Part shown: positions 17,489 through 26,785 of the stretch, piece by piece
How positions within the stretch are numbered: position 1 is the first letter of the stretch
Layout: each line of letters starts with the position of its first letter
Assembly: GCF_018390575.1 (NCBI RefSeq)
Contig: NZ_JAHBCJ010000011.1
Coordinates: 1-64,000, forward strand
Origin: Bhargavaea massiliensis
GTDB taxonomy: Bacteria; Bacillota; Bacilli; Bacillales_A; Planococcaceae
DNA: 64,000 bases
Reading direction: 5' to 3'
Made by a program: the position numbers and the translations under genes
The notes under the pieces: model-generated
What the model was told of the DNA's origin: nothing
Database searches by the model: none
Seen by the model: only the letters and a program-made list of their open reading frames with translations

Positions 17489-19906
17489 TTGATATCCGTG
17501 CTGCTGTTATTCGCACCGGTCGCGGCTGCTCTCTTGGTCCCTCTGTTGGCCCGCCGGTTGCGCGGAATTCATACCGGATGGTTTGTGCTCGCCGTGCCGG
17601 TTTTGCTGTTTGTTTATTATCTGGGCTTCCTGCCCCAAGTGAAAGATGGCGGTGTCCACATCGGGGAACTGTCATGGATTCCGTCATACGGTATTTCACT
17701 CACTTCCTACATAGACGGCCTCAGCCTTCTCTTCTCCCTCCTTATTACAGGGATCGGGTCCCTGGTCGTCCTCTATTCGATTTTTTATCTCGATAAGACG
17801 AAAGAGCGGCTTGGCAATTTCTATGTTTACCTGCTTATGTTCATGACAGCGATGCTCGGTGTCGTACAGTCAGACAATATGATCGCCCTCTACGGTTTCT
17901 GGGAACTGACTTCGATTTCGTCATTCCTGCTTATCGGTTATTGGTACACGCGGGACCGTTCCCGTTTTGGTGCGCTTAAGTCGATGATGATCACCGTATT
18001 CGGCGGCCTCATGATGCTCGGGGGCTTCATTCTTCTCTACATCATGGGAGGGACGTTCTCCGTCCGGGAACTCATCTCAATGGCCCCTGAATTGGCAGAA
18101 CATTCTCTTTTCATCTGGGCGCTGGTACTTGTCCTTCTGGGGGCGTTCACCAAATCTGCCCAGTTCCCGTTTTACATCTGGCTGCCGGACGCAATGGAAG
18201 CGCCTACTCCGGTCAGTGCGTATCTCCACTCCGCAACCATGGTCAAAGCGGGACTTTATCTGGTTGCGCGCTTTACACCGATTTTTGCTGCATCCGAGAT
18301 CTGGGTGTGGCTGGTCACCTCGATTGGTGTGCTCACCCTGTTCTGGGGATCCTTCTTTGCCGTTAAGCAAACGGACCTCAAAGGGATTTTGGCCTTCTCG
18401 ACTGTCAGCCAGCTAGGGCTGATCATGTCCCTTCTCGGCGCAGCCGCAGCTGCATTCCATGTAGAAGGGGCAACAGAGACCATGTTCAAGTATGCCGGAT
18501 TCGCCGCGATTTTCCATCTCGTGAACCATGCCGCATTCAAGGGCAGCCTGTTCATGGTCGCCGGCATTATCGATCATGAGACCGGTACTCGTGACATCCG
18601 AAAACTCGGCGGACTCATGGCTCTGATGCCGGTAACGTTCACTCTCGCACTGATCGGTTCACTGTCCATGGCGGGCCTTCCTCCTTTTGGCGGATTCCTC
18701 AGTAAGGAGATGTTCCTGACTGGAATGCTCAGCCTCGGCGAACTCGACCTGTTCACGCCGGCTTCATGGGGAACCGTGCTGCTGGTTGCAGCCTGGATTG
18801 CGAGCGTATTCACGTTCATTTACAGTTTCTATTTTGTATTCCGTACGTTCACAGGAAAGCACAAGCCGGATCATCTGCCAAAGGCGGCTCATGAGGCACC
18901 GCCAGGAATGCTCGTTTCCCCTGCAGTGCTGGGCCTGATCGTCGTAGCAATCTTCTTTATTCCGAACATGATCGGGGACTGGATCGTCAAACCTGCGGTT
19001 GTTGCCGTGCAGCCATTCATGTACGGCTCTCCGGCAGATGTCGATGTCCATGTCGCTGCATGGCATGGACATGTCACGCCGGAATTGATGATGACGATCG
19101 GCATTGTCATCGCCGGCCTGGTCCTTTACTGGCTTCTTCCGAAGTGGCAGGGACTTTACCGGGCATTCCCCGAACATCTGACGCTGAACAAGCTGTATGA
19201 TTCGTCGATGGTCCTGGCGGAAGGCGGCATGAACCGGCTGTCCCGATCCTATATGAACGGACTGATCAGGAGTTATCTGATTTACATGTTCGCCGGGATC
19301 GTAATCATTGTTCTCGGATCGATGATCGTCAAGGATGCCTTTGCCATCTCGTTCGAAGGGACAGCGCCGATCGGGCCTGTCGAAATCGGACTGCTCGCAG
19401 TACTGGTCGCTTCAGTGGTGACCACACTGATCGCCAGGAAGCGGCTGACCGCGATCTTGGCCCTGGGAGCTGCAGGCTACGTGGTCGCTCTCCTGTTCGT
19501 CATCTTCAAGGCGCCCGATCTTGCCCTGACACAGCTTGTCATCGAGACGGTATCGGTCGCACTTTATCTGCTGGCGTTCTACCACTTGCCGAAAATGAGC
19601 CGCCATGACGAAAAGCGGAAATTCCGTGTCGGCAATGCGATCATCGCGGCCGGAGTCGGCCTCATGATGGCTTTGCTTGCCATGTCTGCGGCTTCGCAAA
19701 AGGCCCTGCCTTCCATTTCCCAGTTCTATAAAGACACTGTCTATTCAGAAGCCGGCGGCGGCAATATCGTCAACGTAATTCTCGTTGATTACCGGGGCTT
19801 TGATACCCTGTTTGAAATCGCCGTGCTGTCCATAGCCGCAATCGGAATCCTGGGCATGATCAAGCTCCGTCTGACCAGAAAGGGGGATCAGCATGAAAAG
19901 CAGTGA
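17489..19906 (+). CDS. mrpA: Na+/H+ antiporter subunit MrpA
   Basis: An 805-residue membrane protein related to complex I subunit NuoL plus a C-terminal extension, the usual size for MrpA. The N-terminal two thirds hold the proton-translocating NuoL-like helices (GAFTKSAQFPFYIWLP near residue 218; HLVNHAAFKGSLFM near 347), and the last third (about 600-800) is the MbhD/E-like region. It is the largest subunit of the Mrp complex that exports Na+ in exchange for H+ and supports alkaline pH and salt tolerance. The start is TTG 17489, seven bases after AAAGGAGGAT; the ORF itself opens at an earlier TTG that overlaps that ribosome site. Confidence 0.95.
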   Translation: MISVLLLFAPVAAALLVPLLARRLRGIHTGWFVLAVPVLLFVYYLGFLPQVKDGGVHIGELSWIPSYGISLTSYIDGLSLLFSLLITGIGSLVVLYSIFYLDKTKERLGNFYVYLLMFMTAMLGVVQSDNMIALYGFWELTSISSFLLIGYWYTRDRSRFGALKSMMITVFGGLMMLGGFILLYIMGGTFSVRELISMAPELAEHSLFIWALVLVLLGAFTKSAQFPFYIWLPDAMEAPTPVSAYLHSATMVKAGLYLVARFTPIFAASEIWVWLVTSIGVLTLFWGSFFAVKQTDLKGILAFSTVSQLGLIMSLLGAAAAAFHVEGATETMFKYAGFAAIFHLVNHAAFKGSLFMVAGIIDHETGTRDIRKLGGLMALMPVTFTLALIGSLSMAGLPPFGGFLSKEMFLTGMLSLGELDLFTPASWGTVLLVAAWIASVFTFIYSFYFVFRTFTGKHKPDHLPKAAHEAPPGMLVSPAVLGLIVVAIFFIPNMIGDWIVKPAVVAVQPFMYGSPADVDVHVAAWHGHVTPELMMTIGIVIAGLVLYWLLPKWQGLYRAFPEHLTLNKLYDSSMVLAEGGMNRLSRSYMNGLIRSYLIYMFAGIVIIVLGSMIVKDAFAISFEGTAPIGPVEIGLLAVLVASVVTTLIARKRLTAILALGAAGYVVALLFVIFKAPDLALTQLVIETVSVALYLLAFYHLPKMSRHDEKRKFRVGNAIIAAGVGLMMALLAMSAASQKALPSISQFYKDTVYSEAGGGNIVNVILVDYRGFDTLFEIAVLSIAAIGILGMIKLRLTRKGDQHEKQ

Positions 19907-20315
19907 TGTCATCATACAGACAACCACTAAAGTCGTGTTTTTCATCATCTTCCTTTTCGCGATCCACATTTTCTTTGCGGGGCACTATACACCCGGCGGA
20001 GGATTTGTCGGCGGACTGCTGACTGCTTCGGCCATTGTCCTTCTGCTGCTGGCTTTCGATATCCGGACTGTCAGGAAGGCATTGCCGTTCAACTATACGG
20101 TGATTATCGCGATCGGACTGCTGCTCGCACTCGGAACAGCTGCTGCATCAATTCTTTTTAATGTCCCATTCTTCACACACGCCTATGATTACTTTAACCT
20201 GCCGCTTTTCGGCGAGACTTCCCTGCATTCGGCGATGCTGTTTGACCTGGGTGTCTACCTGGTCGTCGTCGGCGCGACGATGAACATTATTCTTTCGATT
20301 GGAAGTGATGACTAA
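19893..20315 (+). CDS. mrpB: Na+/H+ antiporter subunit MrpB
   Basis: A 140-residue four-helix membrane protein, with the conserved GHYTPGGGFVGGLL segment near residue 29. It overlaps the end of mrpA by 14 bases, showing translational coupling. MrpB is an essential part of the hetero-oligomeric Mrp antiporter. The ribosome site GGGGGAT lies inside the mrpA coding region. Confidence 0.95.
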   Translation: MKSSDVIIQTTTKVVFFIIFLFAIHIFFAGHYTPGGGFVGGLLTASAIVLLLLAFDIRTVRKALPFNYTVIIAIGLLLALGTAAASILFNVPFFTHAYDYFNLPLFGETSLHSAMLFDLGVYLVVVGATMNIILSIGSDD

Positions 20316-20316
20316 A

Positions 20317-20658
20317 ATGGAAATTCTCATGTCGGTCATCATCGGATTTTTATTTATGGCAGCCGTCTACCTGATCCTCTCCCGGAGCCTCATCAGGGTC
20401 GTGATCGGGACGGGGCTGCTGAGCCACGGCGCCCACCTTCTCATCCTGACGATGGGCGGTTTCTCAGGGTCCGCTCCTCCCGTACTGGCGGACGGCGTGA
20501 CGGATTTTGTCGATCCGCTGCCGCAGGCTCTGATCCTGACTGCGATCGTCATCAGTTTCGGGGTGACAGCCGTGTTTCTGGTTATGGCCTATCGTGCCTA
20601 TCAGGAACTTGAGACGGACAATATGACTCTACTGAAAGGAAATGACGAACATGATTAA
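20317..20658 (+). CDS. mrpC: Na+/H+ antiporter subunit MrpC
   Basis: A 113-residue three-helix protein homologous to NuoK of complex I. The motifs GTGLLSHGAHLL and DPLPQALILTAIVI are diagnostic. Starts at TTG 20299 or ATG 20308 are possible, but ATG 20317 gives the canonical MEILMS N-terminus with GGAAGTGA upstream, leaving a single base after the mrpB stop. Confidence 0.95.
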   Translation: MEILMSVIIGFLFMAAVYLILSRSLIRVVIGTGLLSHGAHLLILTMGGFSGSAPPVLADGVTDFVDPLPQALILTAIVISFGVTAVFLVMAYRAYQELETDNMTLLKGNDEHD

Positions 20659-22132
20659 CCTCCTGTTATTTCCGGTCCTGATCCCGTTCCTGACAGCCAT
20701 GATTCTTATGTTCTTCCCAAAACGCGTGTCCGCACAGCGTGCGGTGACGGCCGTAGGGATGATTGCATCAGTGATCGCATCGATCTTTCTCCTGATTACG
20801 GTCATGCGGGACGGTGTCCAGGCCGTGACGCTCGGCAGCTGGCCTGCCCCGTTTGGCATTACGATGGTATCTGACCCACTCTCCGCGGCTCTTGTCCTGA
20901 CTTCGAACCTGATCACTCTGGCGATCGTGTTCTACAGCTTCAGGTCCATCGGTGAAGGGCGAGAAAAACATTTTTACTACCCGGCGATGATGTTCATGCT
21001 CACCGGTGTGAACGGGGCTTTCACGACGGGTGATATCTTCAACCTGTTCGTCTTTTTCGAAGTCCTGCTCATGGCGTCCTATGTCCTGATTGTCCTGGGG
21101 GGCGAAAAGCGCCAGCTCCGGGAATCGATCAAATACATACTCGTCAACATCGTCTCATCCGCTTTCTTCGTGACGACGGTCGCAATGCTGTACTCCGTCA
21201 CCGGAACACTCAACATGGCGGACATCGCCGCGAAAATCACTGATATCGGACAATCGGGCATCCTGACGGTCATCGCCGTCATGCTGATCCTGGTCTTCGG
21301 ACTGAAGGGCGCGATTTTCCCGCTGTACTTCTGGCTGCCAAGTTCCTATGCAGCCCCGCCGGTACCGGTGCTAGCTCTTTTTGGAGCGCTCCTGACCAAA
21401 GTCGGTGTCTATGCCATCATGCGGACCGTGACTCTTCTGTTCCCGCATGATCCGGGCTTCACCCATGAGATGCTCATGATCCTGTCGATCCTCACCATTG
21501 TGGCTGGATGTATCGGTGCACTTGCGTACTTTGACCTGAAACAGATTGTCATCTACAACATTATCATCGCTGTCGGTGTCATCCTGTTCGGTGTCGCCCA
21601 AATGAACATGGCGGGGCTGGAAGGCGCGGTCTTCTATCTCATCCACGACATGTTCATCAAAGCCGGGCTGTTCATGCTGATCGGAGTGATCATCGCCGTC
21701 ACCGGAACATCCAATCTCAGGGAAATGGGCGGGCTGATGAAAACCTACCCTGCGCTGGCCTGGACCTGGCTGATCGCCGCTTTTGGGCTGGCAGGGATTC
21801 CTCCGCTCAGCGGCTTCTTCGGAAAGCTACTGATTGTTCAGGGCGCATTTGAGGCGGACAACCTCTGGGGCGGAATCATCATACTCGCCTCAAGTCTGAT
21901 CGTCCTGCTGTCGGTCATCCGGATCTTCATCCATGCATTCTGGGGCGAACCGAAGCCGGTCAAAGCAACGAGCAAACAGATCTACCGCGGACTGTTCGTC
22001 CCTGCCGCTATGATCACTGCTCTGACTGTCTTCTATGGCGTCGGAACGGAATGGCTGCGCCCGGTCATGTTCGATGCCGCGGAAATCCTCCACCAGCCAT
22101 CGATCTACATCGATGCGGTGTTAAAGGAGTAG
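20651..22132 (+). CDS. mrpD: Na+/H+ antiporter subunit MrpD
   Basis: A 493-residue NuoN/NuoL-like protein with about fourteen helices; GAIFPLYFWLPSSYAAPP (near residue 218) and YLIHDMFIKAGLFMLIG (near 325) carry the conserved lysine and histidine of the proton path. ATG 20651 is chosen over ATG 20642, which overlaps the AAAGGAA ribosome site. The gene overlaps the end of mrpC by eight bases. Confidence 0.94.
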   Translation: MINLLLFPVLIPFLTAMILMFFPKRVSAQRAVTAVGMIASVIASIFLLITVMRDGVQAVTLGSWPAPFGITMVSDPLSAALVLTSNLITLAIVFYSFRSIGEGREKHFYYPAMMFMLTGVNGAFTTGDIFNLFVFFEVLLMASYVLIVLGGEKRQLRESIKYILVNIVSSAFFVTTVAMLYSVTGTLNMADIAAKITDIGQSGILTVIAVMLILVFGLKGAIFPLYFWLPSSYAAPPVPVLALFGALLTKVGVYAIMRTVTLLFPHDPGFTHEMLMILSILTIVAGCIGALAYFDLKQIVIYNIIIAVGVILFGVAQMNMAGLEGAVFYLIHDMFIKAGLFMLIGVIIAVTGTSNLREMGGLMKTYPALAWTWLIAAFGLAGIPPLSGFFGKLLIVQGAFEADNLWGGIIILASSLIVLLSVIRIFIHAFWGEPKPVKATSKQIYRGLFVPAAMITALTVFYGVGTEWLRPVMFDAAEILHQPSIYIDAVLKE

Positions 22133-22139
22133 ATGGATC

Positions 22140-22619
22140 ATGGCCTTTCAAATTTTACTGAATTTCATCCTGGCATTTACATGGATGTTCATCCTTAACT
22201 CGTTTGAAGCATCGACCTTCATCATCGGCTGGCTGCTGGGCCTTCTGCTGATCATGATGATGCGGAGGTTCTTTACGGGACCTCTTTATATACGGAGAGT
22301 GTGGGCGATTATCAAGCTGGCCCTGCTGTTCCTAAAAGAACTCTGGCTGGCGAACATCCAGGTGTTTATGCTCGTCATCAAGCCGAAGCTAGATATCCAG
22401 CCCGCCATTTTCAGATACCCGACCAAGCTGTCCAGTGATTGGGAAATCACCCTTCTATCCGCACTGATCACGCTTACCCCGGGAACGGTGGTCATGAATG
22501 TATCCGAAGATAAAAAGATGCTATATGTGCACGCCATCCACATCGATGACGTCGAGGAAGCCGTCACAGACATCCGGGATTCGTTTGAAAAAGCCATTAT
22601 GGAGGTGAGCAGACCTTGA
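22140..22619 (+). CDS. mrpE: Na+/H+ antiporter subunit MrpE
   Basis: A 159-residue protein with three N-terminal helices and a cytoplasmic domain ending in a conserved LTPGTVVMNV region. It has an AAGGAG ribosome site within the seven-base gap after mrpD plus the mrpD end. MrpE is needed for full Na+ efflux by the complex. Confidence 0.94.
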   Translation: MAFQILLNFILAFTWMFILNSFEASTFIIGWLLGLLLIMMMRRFFTGPLYIRRVWAIIKLALLFLKELWLANIQVFMLVIKPKLDIQPAIFRYPTKLSSDWEITLLSALITLTPGTVVMNVSEDKKMLYVHAIHIDDVEEAVTDIRDSFEKAIMEVSRP

Positions 22620-22897
22620 TGATTCTATTCTGGGCGTCTCTAGTGCTGATCGTTATTTCCATGGCGATGTTCTTGTATCGGCTGATCAAAGGCCCCACAG
22701 CCCCGGACCGGGTCATCGCATTGGATGCCATGGGGGTCACACTCATCTCAGTAGTCGGCCTGCTGTCGATCCTGGTCGGGACGAACTTCTATCTGGAAGT
22801 GATCCTGCTTCTCGCCATCCTGTCGTTTCTCGGCACTGTCGCCTTCTCCAAGTTCATAGAGAAAGGGGAGGTTTTCGACCGTGGAGATTCTGATTAA
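22616..22897 (+). CDS. mrpF: Na+/H+ antiporter subunit MrpF
   Basis: A 93-residue three-helix protein with the conserved KGPTAPDRVIALDAMG segment, linked in related systems to bile salt and Na+ efflux. The start is either TTG 22616 (seven bases after GGAGGTGA) or ATG 22619, which overlaps the mrpE stop as TGATG; both give nearly the same product. Confidence 0.93.
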   Translation: MMILFWASLVLIVISMAMFLYRLIKGPTAPDRVIALDAMGVTLISVVGLLSILVGTNFYLEVILLLAILSFLGTVAFSKFIEKGEVFDRGDSD

Positions 22898-23237
22898 TAT
22901 ACTGATTGCTGTTCCATTGGTGGTGGGAGTCGTATTTACGCTGGTGACGGCAATCGGTCTCAACCGTTTTCCCGACCCCTATACACGAGCGCATGCCGCT
23001 TCGAAAAGCTCGACAGTCGGTGTGCTCGGCATCCTGATTTCTGTCTTCCTCCATTTCTGGCTGATCGAAGATCACTTTAATCCCAGGATTTTGCTCGGGA
23101 TCCTCTTCCTATTCATCACCGCACCTGTAGGGGCACATATGATGGGCCGGGCAGCCTATTTCTCAGGCGTTAAGCCAAGTGAACTGACCGTAAAAGACGA
23201 GCTCGGAGAAGACCTCCGGCGTTTCGAAGGAAAATAA
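22881..23237 (+). CDS. mrpG: Na+/H+ antiporter subunit MrpG
   Basis: A 118-residue three-helix protein with the FPDPYTRAHAASKSSTVG motif typical of MrpG. The start is GTG 22881, which overlaps mrpF by 17 bases and is preceded by GGGGAGG. It is the last gene of the operon, followed immediately by a terminator. Confidence 0.94.
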   Translation: MEILINILIAVPLVVGVVFTLVTAIGLNRFPDPYTRAHAASKSSTVGVLGILISVFLHFWLIEDHFNPRILLGILFLFITAPVGAHMMGRAAYFSGVKPSELTVKDELGEDLRRFEGK

Positions 23238-23275
23238 AAAAGCTTCTGCGGATGTAGTTCCGCAGAAGCTTTTTC
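23236..23275. terminator. Terminator at the end of the mrp operon
   Basis: AAAAAGCTTCTGCGG / CCGCAGAAGCTTTTT hairpin with flanking A and T runs. It also serves the small convergent gene at 23282. Confidence 0.9.
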
Positions 23276-23281
23276 TGTTTG

Positions 23282-23485
23282 TTACCAGTAATACGGCCGG
23301 TACGGGTACCCGTACGGATAGTAATAAGGATAAGAGTAAGGGTAGGAATAAGGATAATACGGATAGCGGCGCCCTCCGTAGAACAGGACGTCACCGAGCA
23401 GACTGCCGGCAAACCCGCCAAGGAACGGACCGAAGAACAAATCGTCTCCTCCTCTCCGGTAAGGATAGCGTCGGTAGCGAGGCAT
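23282..23485 (-). CDS. Small Tyr/Pro-rich protein with PYxYPY repeats
   Basis: A 67-residue protein: basic N-terminus (MPRYRRYPYRRGG), a short hydrophobic segment FFGPFLGGFAGSLLGD, and a C-terminal half of repeated tyrosine-proline units. It is not recognised as a named gene; similar Tyr-rich short proteins in Bacillales are often surface- or coat-associated, which here is only an inference. AGGGGGAAGG precedes the ATG, and a shared terminator follows its stop, both supporting a real gene. Confidence 0.65.
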   Translation of the reverse strand: MPRYRRYPYRRGGDDLFFGPFLGGFAGSLLGDVLFYGGRRYPYYPYSYPYSYPYYYPYGYPYRPYYW

Positions 23486-23540
23486 TTGCCTTCCCCCTTT
23501 CTCCGCTATCCTATGCCGGAAGCCCGGCCGGGCCTGGGCG

Positions 23541-25049
23541 TTATTCTCCTGCTTCTTCCGCCATCAGATCAACAAGCGTGGCAAGAGTGCGGACCATGAC
23601 GCCCGTTCCGCCTTTTGGTCCGAGTTCGTGCGCGGACGACGCTCCGGACGTTCCCGCGATATCCAAGTGAATCCACGGGGTGTCTTCTGCGAACTCTCCG
23701 ACAAATCCTCCACCAAAAATCATGTGGCCGTCGCTTCCCGGTGAGTTGTTGAGATCGGCCACATCACTTTTGCGAATCCGTTTTTTGTCGCTTTCCGTCA
23801 GCGGCAGCCTCCAGACAAACTCGCCGGTCTCGGATGCGGCTTCCAGGAACGTCTCAAAGAATCCTTCATTATTGGTGAGAGCGCCCGTTTTGTCATACCC
23901 TAGAGCGGTGATGACGCCTCCTGTGAGCGTCGCGACGTCCACCAGGTAATCCGCTCCCGACTGCTTGGCATAAGTGACGGCATCAGCCAGGACAAGGCGA
24001 CCCTCGGCATCAGTGTTCAGCACTTCAATCGTCTTGCCGCTGAGTGAGGTGATGACGTCATCCGGCTTGAACGCACTGCCGGAAATCATATTATCCGTCG
24101 AAGCGATCACAGCGACCACGTTCTTTTTCGGACGAAGTTCACCGATGATGCGCATGGCACCCAGCACGGCAGCCGCTCCGCCCATATCGCCTTTCATGCC
24201 GACGATGCCGGTTTTTGTTTTGATCGAATAGCCGCCAGTGTCGAACGTGATCCCTTTGCCGACGAGGCCGACCACGTCTTCCCACTTTTCTGTTCCTGTG
24301 TATTTTATGACAATCAGGCGCGGTTCTTCAACAGAGCCTTGATTCACTGCCAGGATGGCGCCCATGCCGAGCTCTTCCATCTCGGAGCGGCCGAGCACCT
24401 CGATGGTGAAGCCGTACTGCTCTGCCAGGCGCACAGCGTAATCAGCCATTGCAGTTGCCGTAAGGATGTTGCCAGGCGTGTTTACAAGGTCCCTTGCCTC
24501 ATTGACGGCGTCTGCATAGACCCGTCCGACACCGAATGCGGGCTTGATTACCCCTTCTTCCGCATCAGTCAGAATTGTTACTTCACGCAGTTCCACCTGC
24601 TTCTCATTGGAGCCGGTCTTATAATCTTCAAATGCGTAAGTACCGAGCCCAAGCCCTTCTGCAGCCGCAAAAGCGATGTCCGCATCCTCGAAGTCTCCCA
24701 AAGTAAAAGAAGACGTCCAGATGGCTGCGGTTTCCGCTTTTATCTTGCGGAGCTCCTTGCCTGCACCGGCAAACACTTTTCTGAGATCGTCCGCATTCAG
24801 CGTTTTGTCGTTACCGAGCCCGGCGAAAAGGACACGAGTGAATCCTGAATCAGGCATGGCCGGCACTCGGCTGTATTCATGACGCCCGAATGCGACATCG
24901 CCGGAGCGGATCCATCCTGTCAGAACCCCTCCGAACAAAGCATCCAGCTGATCCCAGCCTTCCACATGTTCGGGATGTTTCGGCACGCCCACAATCAGGA
25001 CATCTGCCGTGATGCCCTCCAGGCTGTTTTTCTGCACGTTGACTTCCAT
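23541..25049 (-). CDS. pepA: Leucyl aminopeptidase (M17, PepA)
   Basis: A 502-residue M17 zinc aminopeptidase. The catalytic half (from about residue 190) shows the metal-binding lysine/aspartate region VGKGITFDTGGYSIK and the family signature NTDAEGRLVLADA near residue 345. It removes N-terminal residues from peptides in the cytoplasm. GGAGGG precedes the ATG. It is divergent from yuiD, as in the B. subtilis yuiE-yuiD neighbourhood. Confidence 0.95.
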   Translation of the reverse strand: MEVNVQKNSLEGITADVLIVGVPKHPEHVEGWDQLDALFGGVLTGWIRSGDVAFGRHEYSRVPAMPDSGFTRVLFAGLGNDKTLNADDLRKVFAGAGKELRKIKAETAAIWTSSFTLGDFEDADIAFAAAEGLGLGTYAFEDYKTGSNEKQVELREVTILTDAEEGVIKPAFGVGRVYADAVNEARDLVNTPGNILTATAMADYAVRLAEQYGFTIEVLGRSEMEELGMGAILAVNQGSVEEPRLIVIKYTGTEKWEDVVGLVGKGITFDTGGYSIKTKTGIVGMKGDMGGAAAVLGAMRIIGELRPKKNVVAVIASTDNMISGSAFKPDDVITSLSGKTIEVLNTDAEGRLVLADAVTYAKQSGADYLVDVATLTGGVITALGYDKTGALTNNEGFFETFLEAASETGEFVWRLPLTESDKKRIRKSDVADLNNSPGSDGHMIFGGGFVGEFAEDTPWIHLDIAGTSGASSAHELGPKGGTGVMVRTLATLVDLMAEEAGE

Positions 25050-25167
25050 CTTAATCCCTCCATCCAGCTTTCGTTCCTATTATACCGGAATGCCGAAGGC
25101 CAGGTCAGCTGGCCCGGGGAATGTGTTATAATTTTATTTATCTTCTGTCCGAAAGGTTGTGCCGCTG

Positions 25168-25644
25168 ATGGCCATTTTGCATAATGCTCCGCTCTGGGTG
25201 GCGATATTCAGCATCTTCTTCGCCCAGTTCGTTAAGATTCCGATCCACTACCTGGCCACACGGCAAGTGGATTGGAAACTTTCCACTTCCACGGGCGGCA
25301 TGCCAAGTTCCCATTCCGCCGCAGTCTCTTCGTTGGCAACGGCCATCGGGTTCGAGCACGGCTTTGATTCTTCCATCTTTGCGGTCGCTGCCGTGTTTGC
25401 CATCATTGTGATGTTCGATGCATCAGGAGTCCGCTTCCAGGCCGGACAGCAGGCAGTCGTCATCAATCAGATGCGGACGGATTTCAGGAACTTCATCCAG
25501 ACAACCAGGGATTGGCCGCAGAAGGACGAACAGCAGAAAATCGAGGAATTGAAAACCCTGCTCGGACACAAACCGAGTGAAGTGTACGCCGGTGCACTAA
25601 CCGGCATTCTCTTATCCAGCCTTCTGTATGCATTCATTCTCTGA
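25168..25644 (+). CDS. yuiD: Divergent PAP2 (acid phosphatase/VPO-related) membrane protein YuiD
   Basis: A 158-residue membrane protein of the DUF212 family. The conserved segment STGGMPSSHSAAVSSLA (near residue 42) and FDASGVRFQAGQQA (near residue 85) identify it. It is related to PAP2-like phosphatases, but its substrate is unknown. ATG 25168 is preferred over GTG 25159, because the AAAGG site lies right beside the GTG. A terminator follows. Confidence 0.9.
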   Translation: MAILHNAPLWVAIFSIFFAQFVKIPIHYLATRQVDWKLSTSTGGMPSSHSAAVSSLATAIGFEHGFDSSIFAVAAVFAIIVMFDASGVRFQAGQQAVVINQMRTDFRNFIQTTRDWPQKDEQQKIEELKTLLGHKPSEVYAGALTGILLSSLLYAFIL

Positions 25645-25656
25645 TTGGCCAGCCAA

Positions 25657-25699
25657 ACAAAAAGCGTCCCGCTTGAAAGCGGAACGCTTTTTGTTTTTG
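25657..25699. terminator. Bidirectional terminator between yuiD and yuiB
   Basis: AAAAAGCGT-CCGCTT / AAGCGG-ACGCTTTTT hairpin between convergent genes, followed by T-rich sequence. Confidence 0.85.
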
Positions 25700-26029
25700 T
25701 CAGAACATCCTGTAGCCCATTCTCCGGAGAATGATCATGGCGATTCCCGCGATGATGGCGCCGACAAGACCGCCGATCAAAATGACGATATCAGCTGCAT
25801 GAAGGGAGACGAGTTTGTCTCCAAGGCTGCTGAACGCCATGCCCGGACTGGTGATGTAATCCAACACCCGCACCTCATCCACGATCAGGATGACGACGAT
25901 CGGGTAGATGATTGCCATCAGCCATGTCATGCGCAGCAGCATATTCAGAAGAAAGCCGATCCCGAAGAACATGACCATGAACAGCAGGAACGACAGCATA
26001 ACTTCTACAATGGATAATGATCCGTCCAA
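25700..26029 (-). CDS. yuiB: YuiB-like membrane protein
   Basis: A 109-residue protein with three hydrophobic helices (about 8-30, 33-52 and 78-102). The N-terminal half, FFGIGFLLNMLLRMTW and then IIYPIVVILIVDEVRV, matches YuiB of B. subtilis as I recall it. Function unknown. It is probably expressed from its own promoter in the 26030-26111 gap or by read-through from the NUDIX gene upstream. Confidence 0.75.
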   Translation of the reverse strand: MDGSLSIVEVMLSFLLFMVMFFGIGFLLNMLLRMTWLMAIIYPIVVILIVDEVRVLDYITSPGMAFSSLGDKLVSLHAADIVILIGGLVGAIIAGIAMIILRRMGYRMF

Positions 26030-26111
26030 TTCGCTAACCTCCGATTTCCCTCCATCAGTTTACCGGAACGGGGTTCCGCTTTCAACAGGCCGGTTCCCGT
26101 TCACCAATCTG

Positions 26112-26627
26112 TCAGAAATCAGGATTGCTGTTGCCTTTGCGGAAGAAGAATTTGTAGCTGGTGTATCCGAAGATATCTCCCGGCCATGCCCCAGGGACTT
26201 CCGGCAATCCGCCGTCAATGGCTTCTCCTGCAATTTCGTGGATCAGAAGCGATGAATCGGGGGACGCCGCCAGCTCGCCGGGCGTCATCCATCCGGCTTC
26301 AATAATTTCCCGTTCCTGAGGGATGACCGGTTGCGTTTCCGAAACCGGCCGGAGCAGAAACAGCGCCATGTTGTCGCTCACTTCCCCTTTGAGCACACCG
26401 GTCCGGAAACCGGCCATGCCGGTAAGTTTGGTACGGATACCGGTTTCTTCCTCCACCTCGCGGATGGCCGCTTCATCGGCCCGCTCCCCGGGCTCGACGA
26501 AACCGGCAGGGAATGACCATTTTCCCTTCAGACCGCCATACGCCTTTTTCACGACCAGCCATTCCCCGTTTCCGTTCATGACGATACCCGCCGCACCGAG
26601 CCAGACTTTCCCCCGTTCTTTCCCCAT
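26112..26627 (-). CDS. NUDIX hydrolase
   Basis: A 171-residue protein with a complete NUDIX box at about residues 38-60 (GFVEPGERADEAAIREVEEE), whose glutamates bind Mg2+. Such enzymes cleave nucleoside diphosphate derivatives; the substrate here is unknown. The start ATG is preceded by AGGAGGAAAA. It lies between yuiB and the NADH dehydrogenase gene on the same strand. Confidence 0.9.
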   Translation of the reverse strand: MGKERGKVWLGAAGIVMNGNGEWLVVKKAYGGLKGKWSFPAGFVEPGERADEAAIREVEEETGIRTKLTGMAGFRTGVLKGEVSDNMALFLLRPVSETQPVIPQEREIIEAGWMTPGELAASPDSSLLIHEIAGEAIDGGLPEVPGAWPGDIFGYTSYKFFFRKGNSNPDF

Positions 26628-26672
26628 ACATTTTTCCTCCTGTCATCCCGGCCGTTTTTAGGGTGGCCGATT

Positions 26673-26735
26673 GAAAAAATCTCCCCGAACAGATCCGTGA
26701 ACATTCCGGATCCGTATCGGGGAGTTTTCTTTACG
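26673..26735 (-). terminator. Large hairpin upstream of the NUDIX gene
   Basis: AAAACTCCCCGATACGGATCCG pairs with CGGATCTGTTCGGGGAGATTTTTT in two blocks (CTCCCCGA/TCGGGGAG and GGATCCG/CGGATC) and ends in a T-run on the minus strand. It probably ends transcription from the upstream dehydrogenase gene as a second terminator. Confidence 0.6.
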
Positions 26736-26741
26736 CAACAA

Positions 26742-26779
26742 AACGGGCGGCCCGTCCAAGAGAAGGACCGCCGCCCTGG
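26742..26779 (-). terminator. Terminator after the NADH dehydrogenase gene
   Basis: On the minus strand GGGCGGCGGTCC pairs with GGACGGGCCGCCC, followed by TTTTGTT, seven bases after the stop codon. Confidence 0.65.
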
Positions 26780-26785
26780 CACTCA

